Origin: Bacteroidia bacterium
Lineage (GTDB): Bacteria > Bacteroidota > Bacteroidia > CAIKAF01
NCBI GenBank assembly: GCA_030427255.1
Contig: JAUHWY010000006.1
Coordinates: 1 to 64,000, forward strand
Length of the DNA: 64,000 nucleotides
Direction of reading: 5' to 3'
The notes beneath the pieces are model-generated. The model was not told the DNA's origin. It worked only from the letters and a program-made list of their open reading frames with translations, and searched no databases. The position numbers were made by a program, and so were the translations under genes. Below, one piece after another: positions 54,568-62,825 of this stretch. Numbering within the stretch: position 1 is the stretch's first letter; every line of letters begins with the position of its first letter.

Positions 54568-57192
54568 TTAGGCCTGGTCAGCCACCCAAGCCTTTGCCGC
54601 CTGCAAAGCCTCCGCAATGCCTTCGGGCCGCTTGCCCCCGGCATTGGCCAAAAAGGCTTGTCCGCCGCCCCCGCCTTGAATGTGGCTCGAGACTGCTTTA
54701 ATGAGTTGACGGGCATCCCGTCCCTGCTCCACCAAATCATCGCTGACAAAAGCCGTTAATCCCGCTTTGCCCTCTTGATTTGTGGCTATAAGGGCCACGG
54801 TTTGTTTCGCCTCTTTGCGCAATTCAAACATTAGGTCCCGAACCAAAGCCGGCGACAGTTTGGTTTGGGCTGCAATAAAACGAACCCCGTTAAGGCTGCT
54901 TGCCTGCGATTGCCATGCCTTAAGTTCCTCTTTAGCTGCCTGAGTCTGCAAGGATTCCAAATGCTGTTTCATTTGTTCTTGCTGTTCGAGCAATTGCTCC
55001 ACGGCACGAAGGGGCGTTTTGGGTTGCTTCAAGGTTTGGCCTATGGCCTTCCACTCGGCCTCTATTTCCTGAAGGGCCGCCTTAGCGCCTCGGCCGGTTT
55101 GTGCTTCTATTCTTCGAATGCCGGCCGCCACGGAACCTTCCGACACCAGCCGAAACAAACCAATGGCTGCCGTGCTTTGCACATGGGTTCCCCCGCACAA
55201 TTCCATAGAAAAACCGGGCTCAAACACAATCATACGCACGGTATCGCCATACTTTTCCCCAAACAAGGCCATAGCACCGGCATCCAGTGCCTCCTGAAAG
55301 GGTATGGAGCGGTGTTCCTCCAGCGGGTGGTTCTCTAAAATTTTCTCTTGCACTCGTTCCTCAATGGCCCTTAGGGTTTCTGGCTCAATTTTTCCGGGAT
55401 GCGAAAAGTCGAAGCGCAGGTAGTCGGGGTGCACCAAAGAACCGCGCTGCTCTACATGGGTGCCAAGGATTTCGCGTAAGGCGGCATGCAATAAATGCGT
55501 GGCCGAGTGGTTGCGAGCGGCATCCAAACGACGGACCTTGTTGACTTGAGCGCTAAAGTTTTCCTCAGGAAACTCAGGCAGTCGATCGGTCCAATGCACC
55601 AATAAATTGTTCTCGCGTTTGGTGTCCAACACCTGAATTTGCTCTTTGGAGGAAATCAATACGCCTTGGTCGCCCACTTGACCACCGCCTTCGGGATAAA
55701 AAGGGCTTTGATCGAGTACCAACTGAATGCCCTTTTTGCCTTTTTGGCTGACCTCCCTGTATTTTACAATGCGGCAATTGGGCCATTCGGTGGCATCGTA
55801 GCCAACAAAACGGCTTTCGGTGGCGGCCAGGAGTTCAATCCAGTCCCCGGCCTCTACTTTTCCTGCTGCGCGCGAACGGGACTTTTGCTCGGCCAGGGCT
55901 TGCTGAAACCCGGCCTCATCCACTCCATAACCGGCCTCCGAGGCAATAAGCGCGGTAAGGTCGTAAGGAAAACCAAAGGTATCGTAGAGTTCAAAGGCTT
56001 TTTCGCCGGAAACGGTAGCACCTGCCGGAAGCGTAGCAAACAGCTCATTGAGTCGGGACAAACCCGTTTCCAAGGTGCGCAAAAAGGCGGTTTCCTCCTC
56101 GAAAATCACCTCTTTAACAAAGGTTTGCTGCTTTTTCAACTCAGGGAAAGCGGCCCCGAGCGACTCAACCAAAAGTGGAACCAGTTGATGTATAAAAGGC
56201 TGCTTCAATTCCAAAAAACTAAAGCCATAGCGAATGGCCCGACGCAAAATGCGGCGAATTACATAACCGGCGCCGGTGTTGGATGGCAACTGCCCATCGG
56301 TAATGGCCAGCGCCACCGCCCTTAGGTGGTCGGCCACCACCCGCATGGCGATATCGGTGCTTTCGCTTTGACCATACCTATGCCCTGTGGCCTTTTCCAA
56401 GGCCTTAATGTAAGGTTGAAACAGGTCTGTATCGTAGTTGGAGCTTTTGCCTTGAAGCACCATGCACAACCGCTCCAAGCCCATGCCGGTATCAACATGG
56501 GTTTGAGGCAAGGGCTGCAAACTACCGTTGGCCAAGCGGTTGAATTGCATAAACACCAAATTCCAAATTTCTACCACTTGGGGATGGTCCTGATTCACCA
56601 ATGCCGCCCCGGGCGATTGTTGGCGCTCCATTTCGGGGCGAATGTCCACGTGAATTTCGGAGCAGGGACCGCAGGGACCGGTATCGCCCATTTCCCAAAA
56701 GTTGTCCTTTTTATTTCCGGGCAGCACCCGTTCGGCCGGCAATTTCTCCACCCAATAGGCTTTGGCCTCGCTGTCCTCGGGCAAATTCTCAGAAGGATCT
56801 CCCTCGAAATAAGTAGCATAGAGTTGCTCTTTGGGGATTTGGTAGACCTCCGTCAAGAGTTCCCAAGCCCAATCGATGGCCTCCCGTTTAAAATAATCGC
56901 CAAACGACCAGTTGCCCAACATTTCGAACATGGTGTGGTGGTAGGTATCCTTGCCTACCTCTTCCAAATCGTTGTGTTTTCCACTGACGCGCAAGCACTT
57001 TTGGGTATCGGCCACACGCGGGTGTGCAGGCGCTTCATGCCCGGTGAACCAATCTTTAAAGGGATTCATACCGGCATTGGTAAACATAAGGGTTGGGTCG
57101 TCCTTTAGCACCATTGGCGCAGAGGGAACAATCTTATGTTTCTTATTTTCAAAGAATTGCAAAAAAGTATCTCGCACTTGTTTGGCCTGCAT
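54568..57192 (-). CDS. alaS: Alanyl-tRNA synthetase
   Basis: The ATG at 57192 (MQAKQVRDTFLQFFENKKH) gives 874 residues and the usual AlaRS start; an ATG ten codons earlier is also in frame. The class II catalytic core has DPTLMFTNAGMNPFKDWF and GMGLERL. The editing domain has HSATHLLHAAL and the zinc motif CGGTH, and the C-Ala/DHHA1 domain ends GGGGGQAFLANAGGKR. It charges tRNA-Ala and deacylates Ser- and Gly-tRNA-Ala. It is not linked to other translation genes here. Confidence 0.97.
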   Translation of the reverse strand: MQAKQVRDTFLQFFENKKHKIVPSAPMVLKDDPTLMFTNAGMNPFKDWFTGHEAPAHPRVADTQKCLRVSGKHNDLEEVGKDTYHHTMFEMLGNWSFGDYFKREAIDWAWELLTEVYQIPKEQLYATYFEGDPSENLPEDSEAKAYWVEKLPAERVLPGNKKDNFWEMGDTGPCGPCSEIHVDIRPEMERQQSPGAALVNQDHPQVVEIWNLVFMQFNRLANGSLQPLPQTHVDTGMGLERLCMVLQGKSSNYDTDLFQPYIKALEKATGHRYGQSESTDIAMRVVADHLRAVALAITDGQLPSNTGAGYVIRRILRRAIRYGFSFLELKQPFIHQLVPLLVESLGAAFPELKKQQTFVKEVIFEEETAFLRTLETGLSRLNELFATLPAGATVSGEKAFELYDTFGFPYDLTALIASEAGYGVDEAGFQQALAEQKSRSRAAGKVEAGDWIELLAATESRFVGYDATEWPNCRIVKYREVSQKGKKGIQLVLDQSPFYPEGGGQVGDQGVLISSKEQIQVLDTKRENNLLVHWTDRLPEFPEENFSAQVNKVRRLDAARNHSATHLLHAALREILGTHVEQRGSLVHPDYLRFDFSHPGKIEPETLRAIEERVQEKILENHPLEEHRSIPFQEALDAGAMALFGEKYGDTVRMIVFEPGFSMELCGGTHVQSTAAIGLFRLVSEGSVAAGIRRIEAQTGRGAKAALQEIEAEWKAIGQTLKQPKTPLRAVEQLLEQQEQMKQHLESLQTQAAKEELKAWQSQASSLNGVRFIAAQTKLSPALVRDLMFELRKEAKQTVALIATNQEGKAGLTAFVSDDLVEQGRDARQLIKAVSSHIQGGGGGQAFLANAGGKRPEGIAEALQAAKAWVADQA

Positions 57193-57304
57193 AGCTCTAG
57201 CATTAATCCATTTTGCGGGCATCGGTTTCAGGGAGAAACTTACCCGGCAAGCCGCAAAGGTAGCGAACGAAACAGAGGAAATAAATGGAAAAGGGTGAGT
57301 TTTT

Positions 57305-57448
57305 GGGGCCTAATCCCGCTCTCGGCTTATAGTCTGTTTGTGTCCGCCCTTTGGGGCTAAACTTCGCCGTGGCTTGCTGGCGCTCCGCCCGGCTCAGTAA
57401 GCCCCAAAAGGCAGGCACTGCACAGAGCTACCGCCTCCATCGGGGGCC
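57305..57448. repeat. GC-rich inverted-repeat element E7 (family A)
   Basis: Upstream of alaS. It begins TTGGGGCCTAATCCCGCTCTCG and ends GAGCTACCGCCTCCATC-GGGGGCC, both close to the ends of E4 (GGGGCGCTATTCCTGCTCTCG and AGCTACCTTGCTCCATC). An inner stem TTGGGGCT (57351-57358)/AGCCCCAA (57400-57407) is perfect. The block lies in the 668-base gap between alaS and the transposase gene. Confidence 0.62.
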
Positions 57449-57460
57449 AAATCGTGTTCC

Positions 57461-57501
57461 AAAAATAAAAAGCCCTGATACGCATAAGAGGACCAGGGCT
57501 T
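57461..57501 (-). terminator. Intrinsic terminator on the minus strand
   Basis: AAGCCCTG at 57470-57477 and CAGGGCTT at 57494-57501 form an 8-bp stem with a 16-base loop. On the minus strand the stem is followed by TTTTTATTTTT, as in an intrinsic terminator. It would stop transcripts arriving from the REP/transposase side before they read into alaS. Confidence 0.55.
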
Positions 57502-57554
57502 CAATTTTAAAAATCAACGCATCAATGCGGCGCTGCTTTTTGTGCGGGTATTAT

Positions 57555-57641
57555 GAGACCATTGACGCGTTGCTATTCTGGCGGAGATCCTGTCCTGACG
57601 CTTCAGCAGGGCGCAGGAATTTGTAACGGATCAAAAATCTC
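57555..57641. repeat. REP/MITE-like element R1 with 19-bp terminal inverted repeats
   Basis: The ends GAGACCATTGACGCGTTGC (57555-57573) and GTAACGGATCAAAAATCTC (57623-57641) are inverted repeats that follow the same pattern as those of R2 at 61759-61929. The first 46 bases align with R2 at about nine positions in ten (shared TGCTATTCTGGCGG). A half copy, CAACGCATCAATG, lies just left at 57515-57527. The element is 220 bases before the transposase gene. Confidence 0.7.
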
Positions 57642-57860
57642 CATCAAAAGGCAAATAACTAAACGTTTATAATCGTTTATCAAACGCTTATGCGCCATAA
57701 AAACATCTCTAAAGTAGTAAATTACCACGGTTTCCTTTTTACCGGAATGGCTTAATTCAAAGGCGAAAAAACCAATATGGACAAATTTCAAGGGCCTTCA
57801 AATAAAATCTGAAAGCCTACGACAAATAAAACCACAAAATCCATCTTTAATTTAAACACG

Positions 57861-58505
57861 ATGCACATGCAACGTTTCAAAAACAAATACCGCATTCCCT
57901 CAAACCGAGCACCATTTTGGGATTATGGGTGGAAGGCCATGTATTTTATTACCATTTGTACCCAAAACCGCGCGCATTGGTTTGGAGAAATTACGAAAGG
58001 GGTTATGTATTTGTCTGAAATTGGACAAATCGCCCAAAATGAATGGTTAAAAACATTTGAAATACGACCCGATATGAATTTATGGATGGGTGAATATGTG
58101 GTAATGCCCAATCATTTTCATGCCATAATTGGGATAGGGGAAAATCAATTCAATAGGAAACGGGGCGCGCAACGCGGTAGAGACGCAATGCATTGCGTCT
58201 CTACAACCAACGCAAATGCGTTGACCACAATCAACGCAAATGCGTTGACCACAACCAACGCAAATGCCAAAACACATGCGCAAAAAACAAAAAACCTATT
58301 TGGCCCCCAATCCAAAAATTTGGGATCTATAATTCGTGGTTTTAAAATCGGTGTAAAGGTATCTGCCCAACAAATCCATTCCGATTTTGCGTGGCAATCG
58401 AGGTATCACGACCACATCATTCGAAATGAACGGGTATTTCTTCGAATCACGCAATACATAAAAAATAACCCCGCCCATTGGAAGAAAGATACATTCTACA
58501 GATAG
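57861..58505 (+). CDS. REP-associated tyrosine transposase (RAYT, TnpA_REP)
   Basis: This 214-residue Y1 transposase of the IS200/IS605-like family has the HUH motif HFH at 85-87 in VMPNHFHAII. The candidate catalytic tyrosine is in ITQYIKNNP (Y199). The blocks YFITICTQNRAHWFG and FAWQSRYHDHIIRNE are typical of Bacteroidota RAYTs. Between them, residues about 101-140 are a low-complexity insert (GRDAMHCVSTTNANALTTINANAL...) encoded by a palindrome and a tandem repeat, absent from the core fold. No IS-like ends flank the gene, so it is a single-copy domesticated-style transposase that may mobilise the nearby REP elements. Alternative ATG at 57867. Confidence 0.88.
   Translation: MHMQRFKNKYRIPSNRAPFWDYGWKAMYFITICTQNRAHWFGEITKGVMYLSEIGQIAQNEWLKTFEIRPDMNLWMGEYVVMPNHFHAIIGIGENQFNRKRGAQRGRDAMHCVSTTNANALTTINANALTTTNANAKTHAQKTKNLFGPQSKNLGSIIRGFKIGVKVSAQQIHSDFAWQSRYHDHIIRNERVFLRITQYIKNNPAHWKKDTFYR
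58177..58204. repeat. Perfect 28-bp palindrome inside the transposase gene
   Basis: GTAGAGACGCAATG followed by CATTGCGTCTCTAC reads the same on both strands. It is in frame within the RAYT gene and encodes GRDAMHCVST. Sequences of this GAGACGCAATGC type are common REP units in Bacteroidota and cyanobacteria. Confidence 0.85.
58203..58268. repeat. 24-bp tandem repeat, 2.75 copies, inside the transposase gene
   Basis: Units start at 58203, 58227 and 58251 and differ by a single base (ACAACC/ACAATC, then CAACGCAAATGCG). Each unit contains CAACGCA-AA-TGCGTTG, a small hairpin. The unit length keeps the frame and yields the peptide repeat TTNANAL. The core equals that of the outer elements R1 and R2. 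Confidence 0.85.
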
Positions 58506-58510
58506 CCGGA

Positions 58511-58639
58511 ATGGGTCAACGATGTCCTAATACAAACCTATTTATAAAGAATGTGCAAGAAAAACCGATACCCATGACCTATTCCACCAAACCGGTTTTG
58601 CAGCAGATGAAACAACACGCTAAGGTTAAGGCATTTTAG
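58511..58639 (+). CDS. Possible 42-residue open frame downstream of the transposase
   Basis: The 189-base gap after the transposase contains MGQRCPNTNLFIKNVQEKPI, continuing MTYSTKPVLQQMKQHAKVKAF to a TAG. It resembles protein in composition but matches no family known to me, and it has no promoter or signal peptide. It could be the C-terminal end of a lost gene or chance. Confidence 0.2.
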   Translation: MGQRCPNTNLFIKNVQEKPIPMTYSTKPVLQQMKQHAKVKAF

Positions 58640-58694
58640 AAAGGTTTGTTGACATTCGTTTCCAAGAAAACCTCCTAAAAAAGGTCAGCCCCGG

Positions 58695-59162
58695 TTAATC
58701 TTGGTGGGTTTGCTCATGGTTAGAACTCCTCCATTTCCAAACCGAAAATAATGCAAGGCATACTACCGAAATCAATGCAATATAATACCCACTACCCAAA
58801 CTAATTTGAATCATTCCCCGAATTTGTGCTGGGACTTCATCGTCTACCTGCCCGGAAAAAATCCCAAGGCAAACCATACATACCACCGGCCATACCATGG
58901 CCAATTTATCCAACAACGGTTTCTTTCCAAAACTCAAAACCAACGCAATTAAACCAACGGTATAAGTAAGGATAATCCAAATGTTGGGTTCCACATCGTT
59001 CTTTTCTCCACCGGCATCCAGGCTACTGCCGGTAATCATTTGATGGCCCCGAACCTCCTCCAGCACGTTGCCGTTGCAGGTGACCACTACAAAGGGCAAA
59101 AACATGGTAAACAGCAATACCAACCATCCGGCTTTGGGAAACAAAAGAAGAAATGTTTTCAT
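58695..59162 (-). CDS. Unknown membrane protein with four helices
   Basis: This 155-residue protein has hydrophobic segments (AGWLVLLFTMFLPFVVVTC; WIILTYTVGLIALVLSF; MVWPVVCMVCLGIF; YYIALISVVCLALFSVW) and a charged C-terminal tail (SSNHEQTHQD). It is not recognised. It is 11 bases downstream of the M23 peptidase gene on the same strand and may be its partner. The loop after the first helix contains a polar insert (GNVLEEVRGHQMITGSSLDAGGEKND) likely to face the periplasm. Confidence 0.65.
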   Translation of the reverse strand: MKTFLLLFPKAGWLVLLFTMFLPFVVVTCNGNVLEEVRGHQMITGSSLDAGGEKNDVEPNIWIILTYTVGLIALVLSFGKKPLLDKLAMVWPVVCMVCLGIFSGQVDDEVPAQIRGMIQISLGSGYYIALISVVCLALFSVWKWRSSNHEQTHQD

Positions 59163-59173
59163 GGGTATCAGGC

Positions 59174-60145
59174 TTAATCTAAAGCTTGTCCTTGGCTTTG
59201 GCTGGCTTTTAACAACTGCCTATGCTCCTCGGGACTAAGATCAGAATAGTAAAAATTAATAGGGTTTACTGCTTTGCCTTTGATGTGCACTTCGTAATGC
59301 AAATGCGGGCCAACGGATTTTCCGGTACTTCCTACCAAACCTATCAAATCACCGCGCTTTACCTTTTGCCCTTCTCGAACTTTAATGGCCGACAGGTGGG
59401 CATAAAGGGTACTGTAACCAAACCCATGTTGGATGCGCACGCAATTGCCGTAACCTGAGGTTTCGGACTCGGCGCTTAATACCTTACCATCGCCTGTAGC
59501 GTACACAGGAGTTCCTGTGGTGGCTACAAAATCCATTCCTGCATGGAACTTTCGTGTTTTGTAAATAGGGTCTATACGCTCCCCAAAGCCGCTAGCCATG
59601 TACTTGAGTTCGTTTAATGCCAAAGGCACAATAGCGGGAATGGAGCGAAGCATGACTTGTTTTTGTTGGGCCATTTGCCAAATCTCATCCAAAGACCTGC
59701 TTTGAATATACATTCTGCGGCTCAACCTGTCGGTTTTTTCGGATACCTCTGTCAACAAATCCGACAGTGGGTATCCTCTTAACTGGGCATACCTGTCCAT
59801 GCCCCCCACTCCGGCCTGTCTTACTTCCTTAGGTATGGGTTCTGTGGCAAAAATTGCACGATATACCACATTGTCGCGCTCTTCTAAATCATGCAAAACC
59901 GCTTCTAGGTTTCGGATTTTAAGGTTGAGGGTTTTTAGTTGCAGTTCTTGGAAAGAAATTTCGCGCTTCAACTGCTTTTCTTTGGGTGAGTCCAAGTACC
60001 TGTAGGCCACCAACAAAACGGCGGTGGCAAATACCATACCTGTAGCCAAACCAAAAATTAGCCGAAGCATTTTGCGCCCTATGCTTTCCTTATAGGGTTC
60101 GTACTTTAAGGTACGGGTATTGTAATGGTACTTTATTCGGGACAA
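59174..60145 (-). CDS. M23-family peptidoglycan endopeptidase with coiled coil
   Basis: This 323-residue protein has a short cytoplasmic N-terminus, one transmembrane helix (LIFGLATGMVFATAVLLVAYRYL), and a coiled coil (KEKQLKREISFQELQLKTLNLKIRNLEAVLHDLEE). The C-terminal M23 domain has the zinc ligands in HAGMDF and HLHYE (GPHLHYEVHIKGKAVNPINF). It resembles Bacteroidota homologues of the MepM/NlpD-like envelope proteins, cleaving or regulating cleavage of peptide cross-links. It is divergent from the glycine-rich gene with 56 bases between the starts. Confidence 0.92.
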   Translation of the reverse strand: MSRIKYHYNTRTLKYEPYKESIGRKMLRLIFGLATGMVFATAVLLVAYRYLDSPKEKQLKREISFQELQLKTLNLKIRNLEAVLHDLEERDNVVYRAIFATEPIPKEVRQAGVGGMDRYAQLRGYPLSDLLTEVSEKTDRLSRRMYIQSRSLDEIWQMAQQKQVMLRSIPAIVPLALNELKYMASGFGERIDPIYKTRKFHAGMDFVATTGTPVYATGDGKVLSAESETSGYGNCVRIQHGFGYSTLYAHLSAIKVREGQKVKRGDLIGLVGSTGKSVGPHLHYEVHIKGKAVNPINFYYSDLSPEEHRQLLKASQSQGQALD

Positions 60146-60201
60146 TTTGGGGCCTTATTGACTGCTAATAATGTAGTAACTTGGCACAAATTAGTGTTTT
60201 T

Positions 60202-61749
60202 ATGCGCAAGCTGAGTTCTGTATTCGCTCTATTTTTTCTTGTTTCTTGTCTCACAGCTCAAGCTCAAGGGGTTCGAATTGGGGCCTTGCCCGGACCACCA
60301 AGCTCTGATGCCGGTTTAGAAATAGACTTCAACGACAAAGGTCTTTTGTTGCCCAGATTAAGTACCGCCCAGCGCAACCAGATTTCAGGGCCCAACGACG
60401 GCTTGGTTATTTTCAATACTACCACCGAATGTGCCGAACTGTACGTCAATAATGGCTGGGTAACTATGGCTTGTGCCTGTACCCAAGCGCCCAATGCGCC
60501 AACCAACATTCAGTTCCCAAGCCCTTTGCCTTGTGTGGGAGATACCGCTGTTGCAGTGGTTGTTTCGCCTGTTTCCGGAGCAAATGGATATCAATGGACC
60601 GTTCCTTCCGGTCTTAGCATACGCTCAGGGCAAGGCAGCGACACCCTGCTGGTGGACATAACCGGCCCTGTTAATGGCAATGTGCAAGTAAGCGCCCAAA
60701 ACGGATGCGGCTTTTCTTCTCCCTACCTCCAGGTGTGGTCAATTCAAGCTCCTGATGCCGGCTTCACAACCAGTCCGGGAGTGGTTTCAGTAAACAATGC
60801 GGCTACCTTCAACCCCAACAGCAGTGGGCAACACCAATGGACCTTCAATTCAGGAACGCCTGCCAGCTCCGTAGCAAGCAACCCAAGTGTAACCTGGAGT
60901 CAAACCGGAACCTACACCGTAATTCATCAAATTACCGATGCCAATGGCTGCAGCAACAGCGACACCGTAGCCATTACCGTAAGCAATTGCCTTACAGGTG
61001 GTAATGTGACCTTTAATTATACAGGAAATATTCAAACATGGACCGTTCCTGCCGGGGTTTGCCAAGTGACTTTTGATGTTCGAGGCGCGCAAGGAGGAGA
61101 CGGAAGTGCCGGATCGGGTGGATTGGGAGCCCGCATGGTGGGTACAGTTACGGTGAATCCCGGCCAAACTTTTCAACTGTTGGTAGGCCAAAAGGGACAA
61201 AACAATCCTAGTAGTGGGGGGCACAGCGGCCAAAGCACCGGAGGTGGTGGCGGAAGCTATGTGGCAAGCAACGGACAAGCAGTGATTGTAGCCGGCGGCG
61301 GCGGCGGTGGTGGGGCTGTTTCGGGCGGTCTAAATGCGTCTACCTCGCCCAATGGTGTAAATGGCTCAGGTCCCGGAGGAGCTTCGGGAGGAACCAATGG
61401 CAATGGAGGTTCCAACAATGGAGGAATGAACTCCGGCCGCGGTGGCGGTGGCTTTTCAGGAAATGGACTAGCACCTCCCGGAGATAGTGCGGTGGGTGGC
61501 CCGGGCCAAAGCTTTACCAATGGTGGAGCCGGTGGAAGCAATGGTGGTCACGCAGGAGCCGGAGGCTTTGGCGGTGGCGGCGGTGGTGGAAACTATGGCG
61601 GCGGCGGCGGCGGTGGCTATTCCGGCGGTGGTGGAGGATCCTCCAATGGCTTTGGTGGTGGAGGCGGCGGCTCCTTCAATAGTGGAAGCAACCCAAGCAA
61701 CACGGCCGGCTTTCAATCGGGCAATGGCCAAATATTGGTTACCTGGTAA
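60202..61749 (+). CDS. Secreted PKD- and glycine-rich-domain protein
   Basis: The ATG at 60202 (MRKLSSVFALFFLVSCLTAQAQG) gives a signal peptide and 515 residues. The N-terminal part resembles a Bacteroidota trimeric-fibre style head (GLEIDFNDKGLLLPRLSTAQRNQI, GWVTMACAC). Two PKD-like Ig domains follow (VGDTAVAVVVSPVSGANGYQWTVPSG; TFNPNSSGQHQWTFNSG). The last 190 residues are a glycine-rich domain (VPAGVCQVTFDVRGAQGGDG... to runs such as GGGGGGNYGGGGGGG) ending in ILVTW. Such Gly-rich domains form plant-like or ALK-type beta-helical folds. A T9SS tail is not visible. Probably an outer-surface fibre or adhesin. Confidence 0.85.
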   Translation: MRKLSSVFALFFLVSCLTAQAQGVRIGALPGPPSSDAGLEIDFNDKGLLLPRLSTAQRNQISGPNDGLVIFNTTTECAELYVNNGWVTMACACTQAPNAPTNIQFPSPLPCVGDTAVAVVVSPVSGANGYQWTVPSGLSIRSGQGSDTLLVDITGPVNGNVQVSAQNGCGFSSPYLQVWSIQAPDAGFTTSPGVVSVNNAATFNPNSSGQHQWTFNSGTPASSVASNPSVTWSQTGTYTVIHQITDANGCSNSDTVAITVSNCLTGGNVTFNYTGNIQTWTVPAGVCQVTFDVRGAQGGDGSAGSGGLGARMVGTVTVNPGQTFQLLVGQKGQNNPSSGGHSGQSTGGGGGSYVASNGQAVIVAGGGGGGGAVSGGLNASTSPNGVNGSGPGGASGGTNGNGGSNNGGMNSGRGGGGFSGNGLAPPGDSAVGGPGQSFTNGGAGGSNGGHAGAGGFGGGGGGGNYGGGGGGGYSGGGGGSSNGFGGGGGGSFNSGSNPSNTAGFQSGNGQILVTW

Positions 61750-61758
61750 GCGTTGCAA

Positions 61759-61929
61759 GAGACTATTGATGCGCTGCTATTCTGGCGGCACACCTGCCCT
61801 GACCGCAGCGTCAGGTGCCTTTCTATTTGCCTGCGCCTTAATTTGCACCGACGCTGCGGTCGACATCTAAGGACCCCAGACGCCTTGGTCAGGGTTATAA
61901 ACTTGAAAACGCAACGCATCAAAAGTCTC
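61759..61929. repeat. REP/MITE-like element R2 (171 bp, nested inverted repeats)
   Basis: Terminal inverted repeats GAGACTATTGATGCGCTGC (61759-61777) and GCAACGCATCAAAAGTCTC (61911-61929) match over 19 bases with two mismatches. Inside, CCCTGACC (61797-61804) pairs with GGTCAGGG (61887-61894), and GACCGCAGCGTC (61801-61812) with GACGCTGCGGTC (61850-61861). The whole folds into one long hairpin. It shares its ends with R1 near the transposase and starts 10 bases after the glycine-rich gene. Confidence 0.75.
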
Positions 61930-61953
61930 TGAAAGAGAAAACTTAGAAAAATT

Positions 61954-62168
61954 GCCCCCCGCCCGGCAGAGGGCCCTGCGCAGCGGAATGGCACGTGTTT
62001 AGTAGCCAAGGGGCCTACGCACGCAAAAGAAAGTAGTAAATTAAAAACCTCGAGGCTGTTTTACCATGGAACGTTCATTTGCCCCGGTCGAGGAGGTGTA
62101 GCTTTGCGGAACCCCCGCAGGGCACCAAACACGCCATTGGGCAAGCAGGACCGCCGCAGGGGCGGTTA
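61954..62168. repeat. GC-rich inverted-repeat element E8
   Basis: After R2 the rest of the gap holds another GC-rich element beginning GCCCCCCGCCCGG. AATGGCACGTGTTT in its left part is complementary to AAACACGCCATT in its right part. Its start resembles family B elements, and CGAGGAGGTG replaces CTGAGGAGGC. The gap 61750-62230 thus contains two repeat elements and no gene. Confidence 0.5.
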
Positions 62169-62230
62169 GAATAAAAGATTTTCCTATGGAACAGGGCCCA
62201 AAAATCAAGCCCCTAGCAGAAAATTAAAGC

Positions 62231-62758
62231 TTAGAGTTCGCTTTTGAAATTTTGCATAAACTCCTCATAACTTTGGCTGAGGTAGGCGCCTGAGCCGAAG
62301 AATTTCATGATGGGTTCCAAGTCGTTGGGGCCTTTGAAGCCGGGAAGCGGTTGCAGAAGGTTCATATCTTTATCCAGAAAGACTAAGGTTGGGTAGCTTA
62401 GTTGTCCACCGGTGAGGGCAGCGGCGAGTTCGTGGTAACCGCGGCGACCTTGGGCTACAAACACATAATCGCGGCCTTTGAAATTGACTTTCTCGGCTTG
62501 CTCGGCATCGAATTTTACGGGATAAAAATGCGTGTTTAGGTAGGTAGCAATGTGTGGATTGGAAAAAGTTCGCTGGTCCATAACCTTACACCAGCCGCAC
62601 CAATCCGTGTACAAATCAATGATGACGGGACGCGGCTCCTTTTTATTGAGCTCTACGGCCTGGTCAAAGGTGTACCAATTGGGGGAGCTTGGGGCTTCGG
62701 TTTGGGCTCCCAGACTCAAAAAAGACAGCATAAATAAAACCAGCGAAAACGTTTTCAT
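62231..62758 (-). CDS. Exported thioredoxin-fold protein (thioredoxin_7-like)
   Basis: This 175-residue protein has a signal peptide (MKTFSLVLFMLSFLSLGAQ) and a thioredoxin fold with the redox motif WCGWC in DLYTDWCGWCKVMDQRTF and the cis-Pro loop LSYPTLVFLDKDMNLL. The order matches DUF255/thioredoxin_7 proteins (PVIIDLYTDWCGWCK; KGRDYVFVAQG). It would reduce or isomerise disulfides in the periplasm. It stands alone, 67 bases downstream of deoC on the same strand. Confidence 0.9.
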   Translation of the reverse strand: MKTFSLVLFMLSFLSLGAQTEAPSSPNWYTFDQAVELNKKEPRPVIIDLYTDWCGWCKVMDQRTFSNPHIATYLNTHFYPVKFDAEQAEKVNFKGRDYVFVAQGRRGYHELAAALTGGQLSYPTLVFLDKDMNLLQPLPGFKGPNDLEPIMKFFGSGAYLSQSYEEFMQNFKSEL

Positions 62759-62825
62759 AGCTTAATTATACGAAAATTTGAGTCCGGTGTTCGTGAAAAA
62801 GCTGTTAAAAACGATGGAAAAGGCT

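Noticed and set aside
55639-57108. Two long plus-strand frames (228 and 260 codons) inside alaS
   Set aside because: They are antisense to the complete alanyl-tRNA synthetase, whose motifs and length are normal; shadows due to base composition.
58177-58268. Repeat cluster as a CRISPR array
   Set aside because: Units are 24 bp, contiguous without spacers and lie in frame in a transposase; no cas gene.
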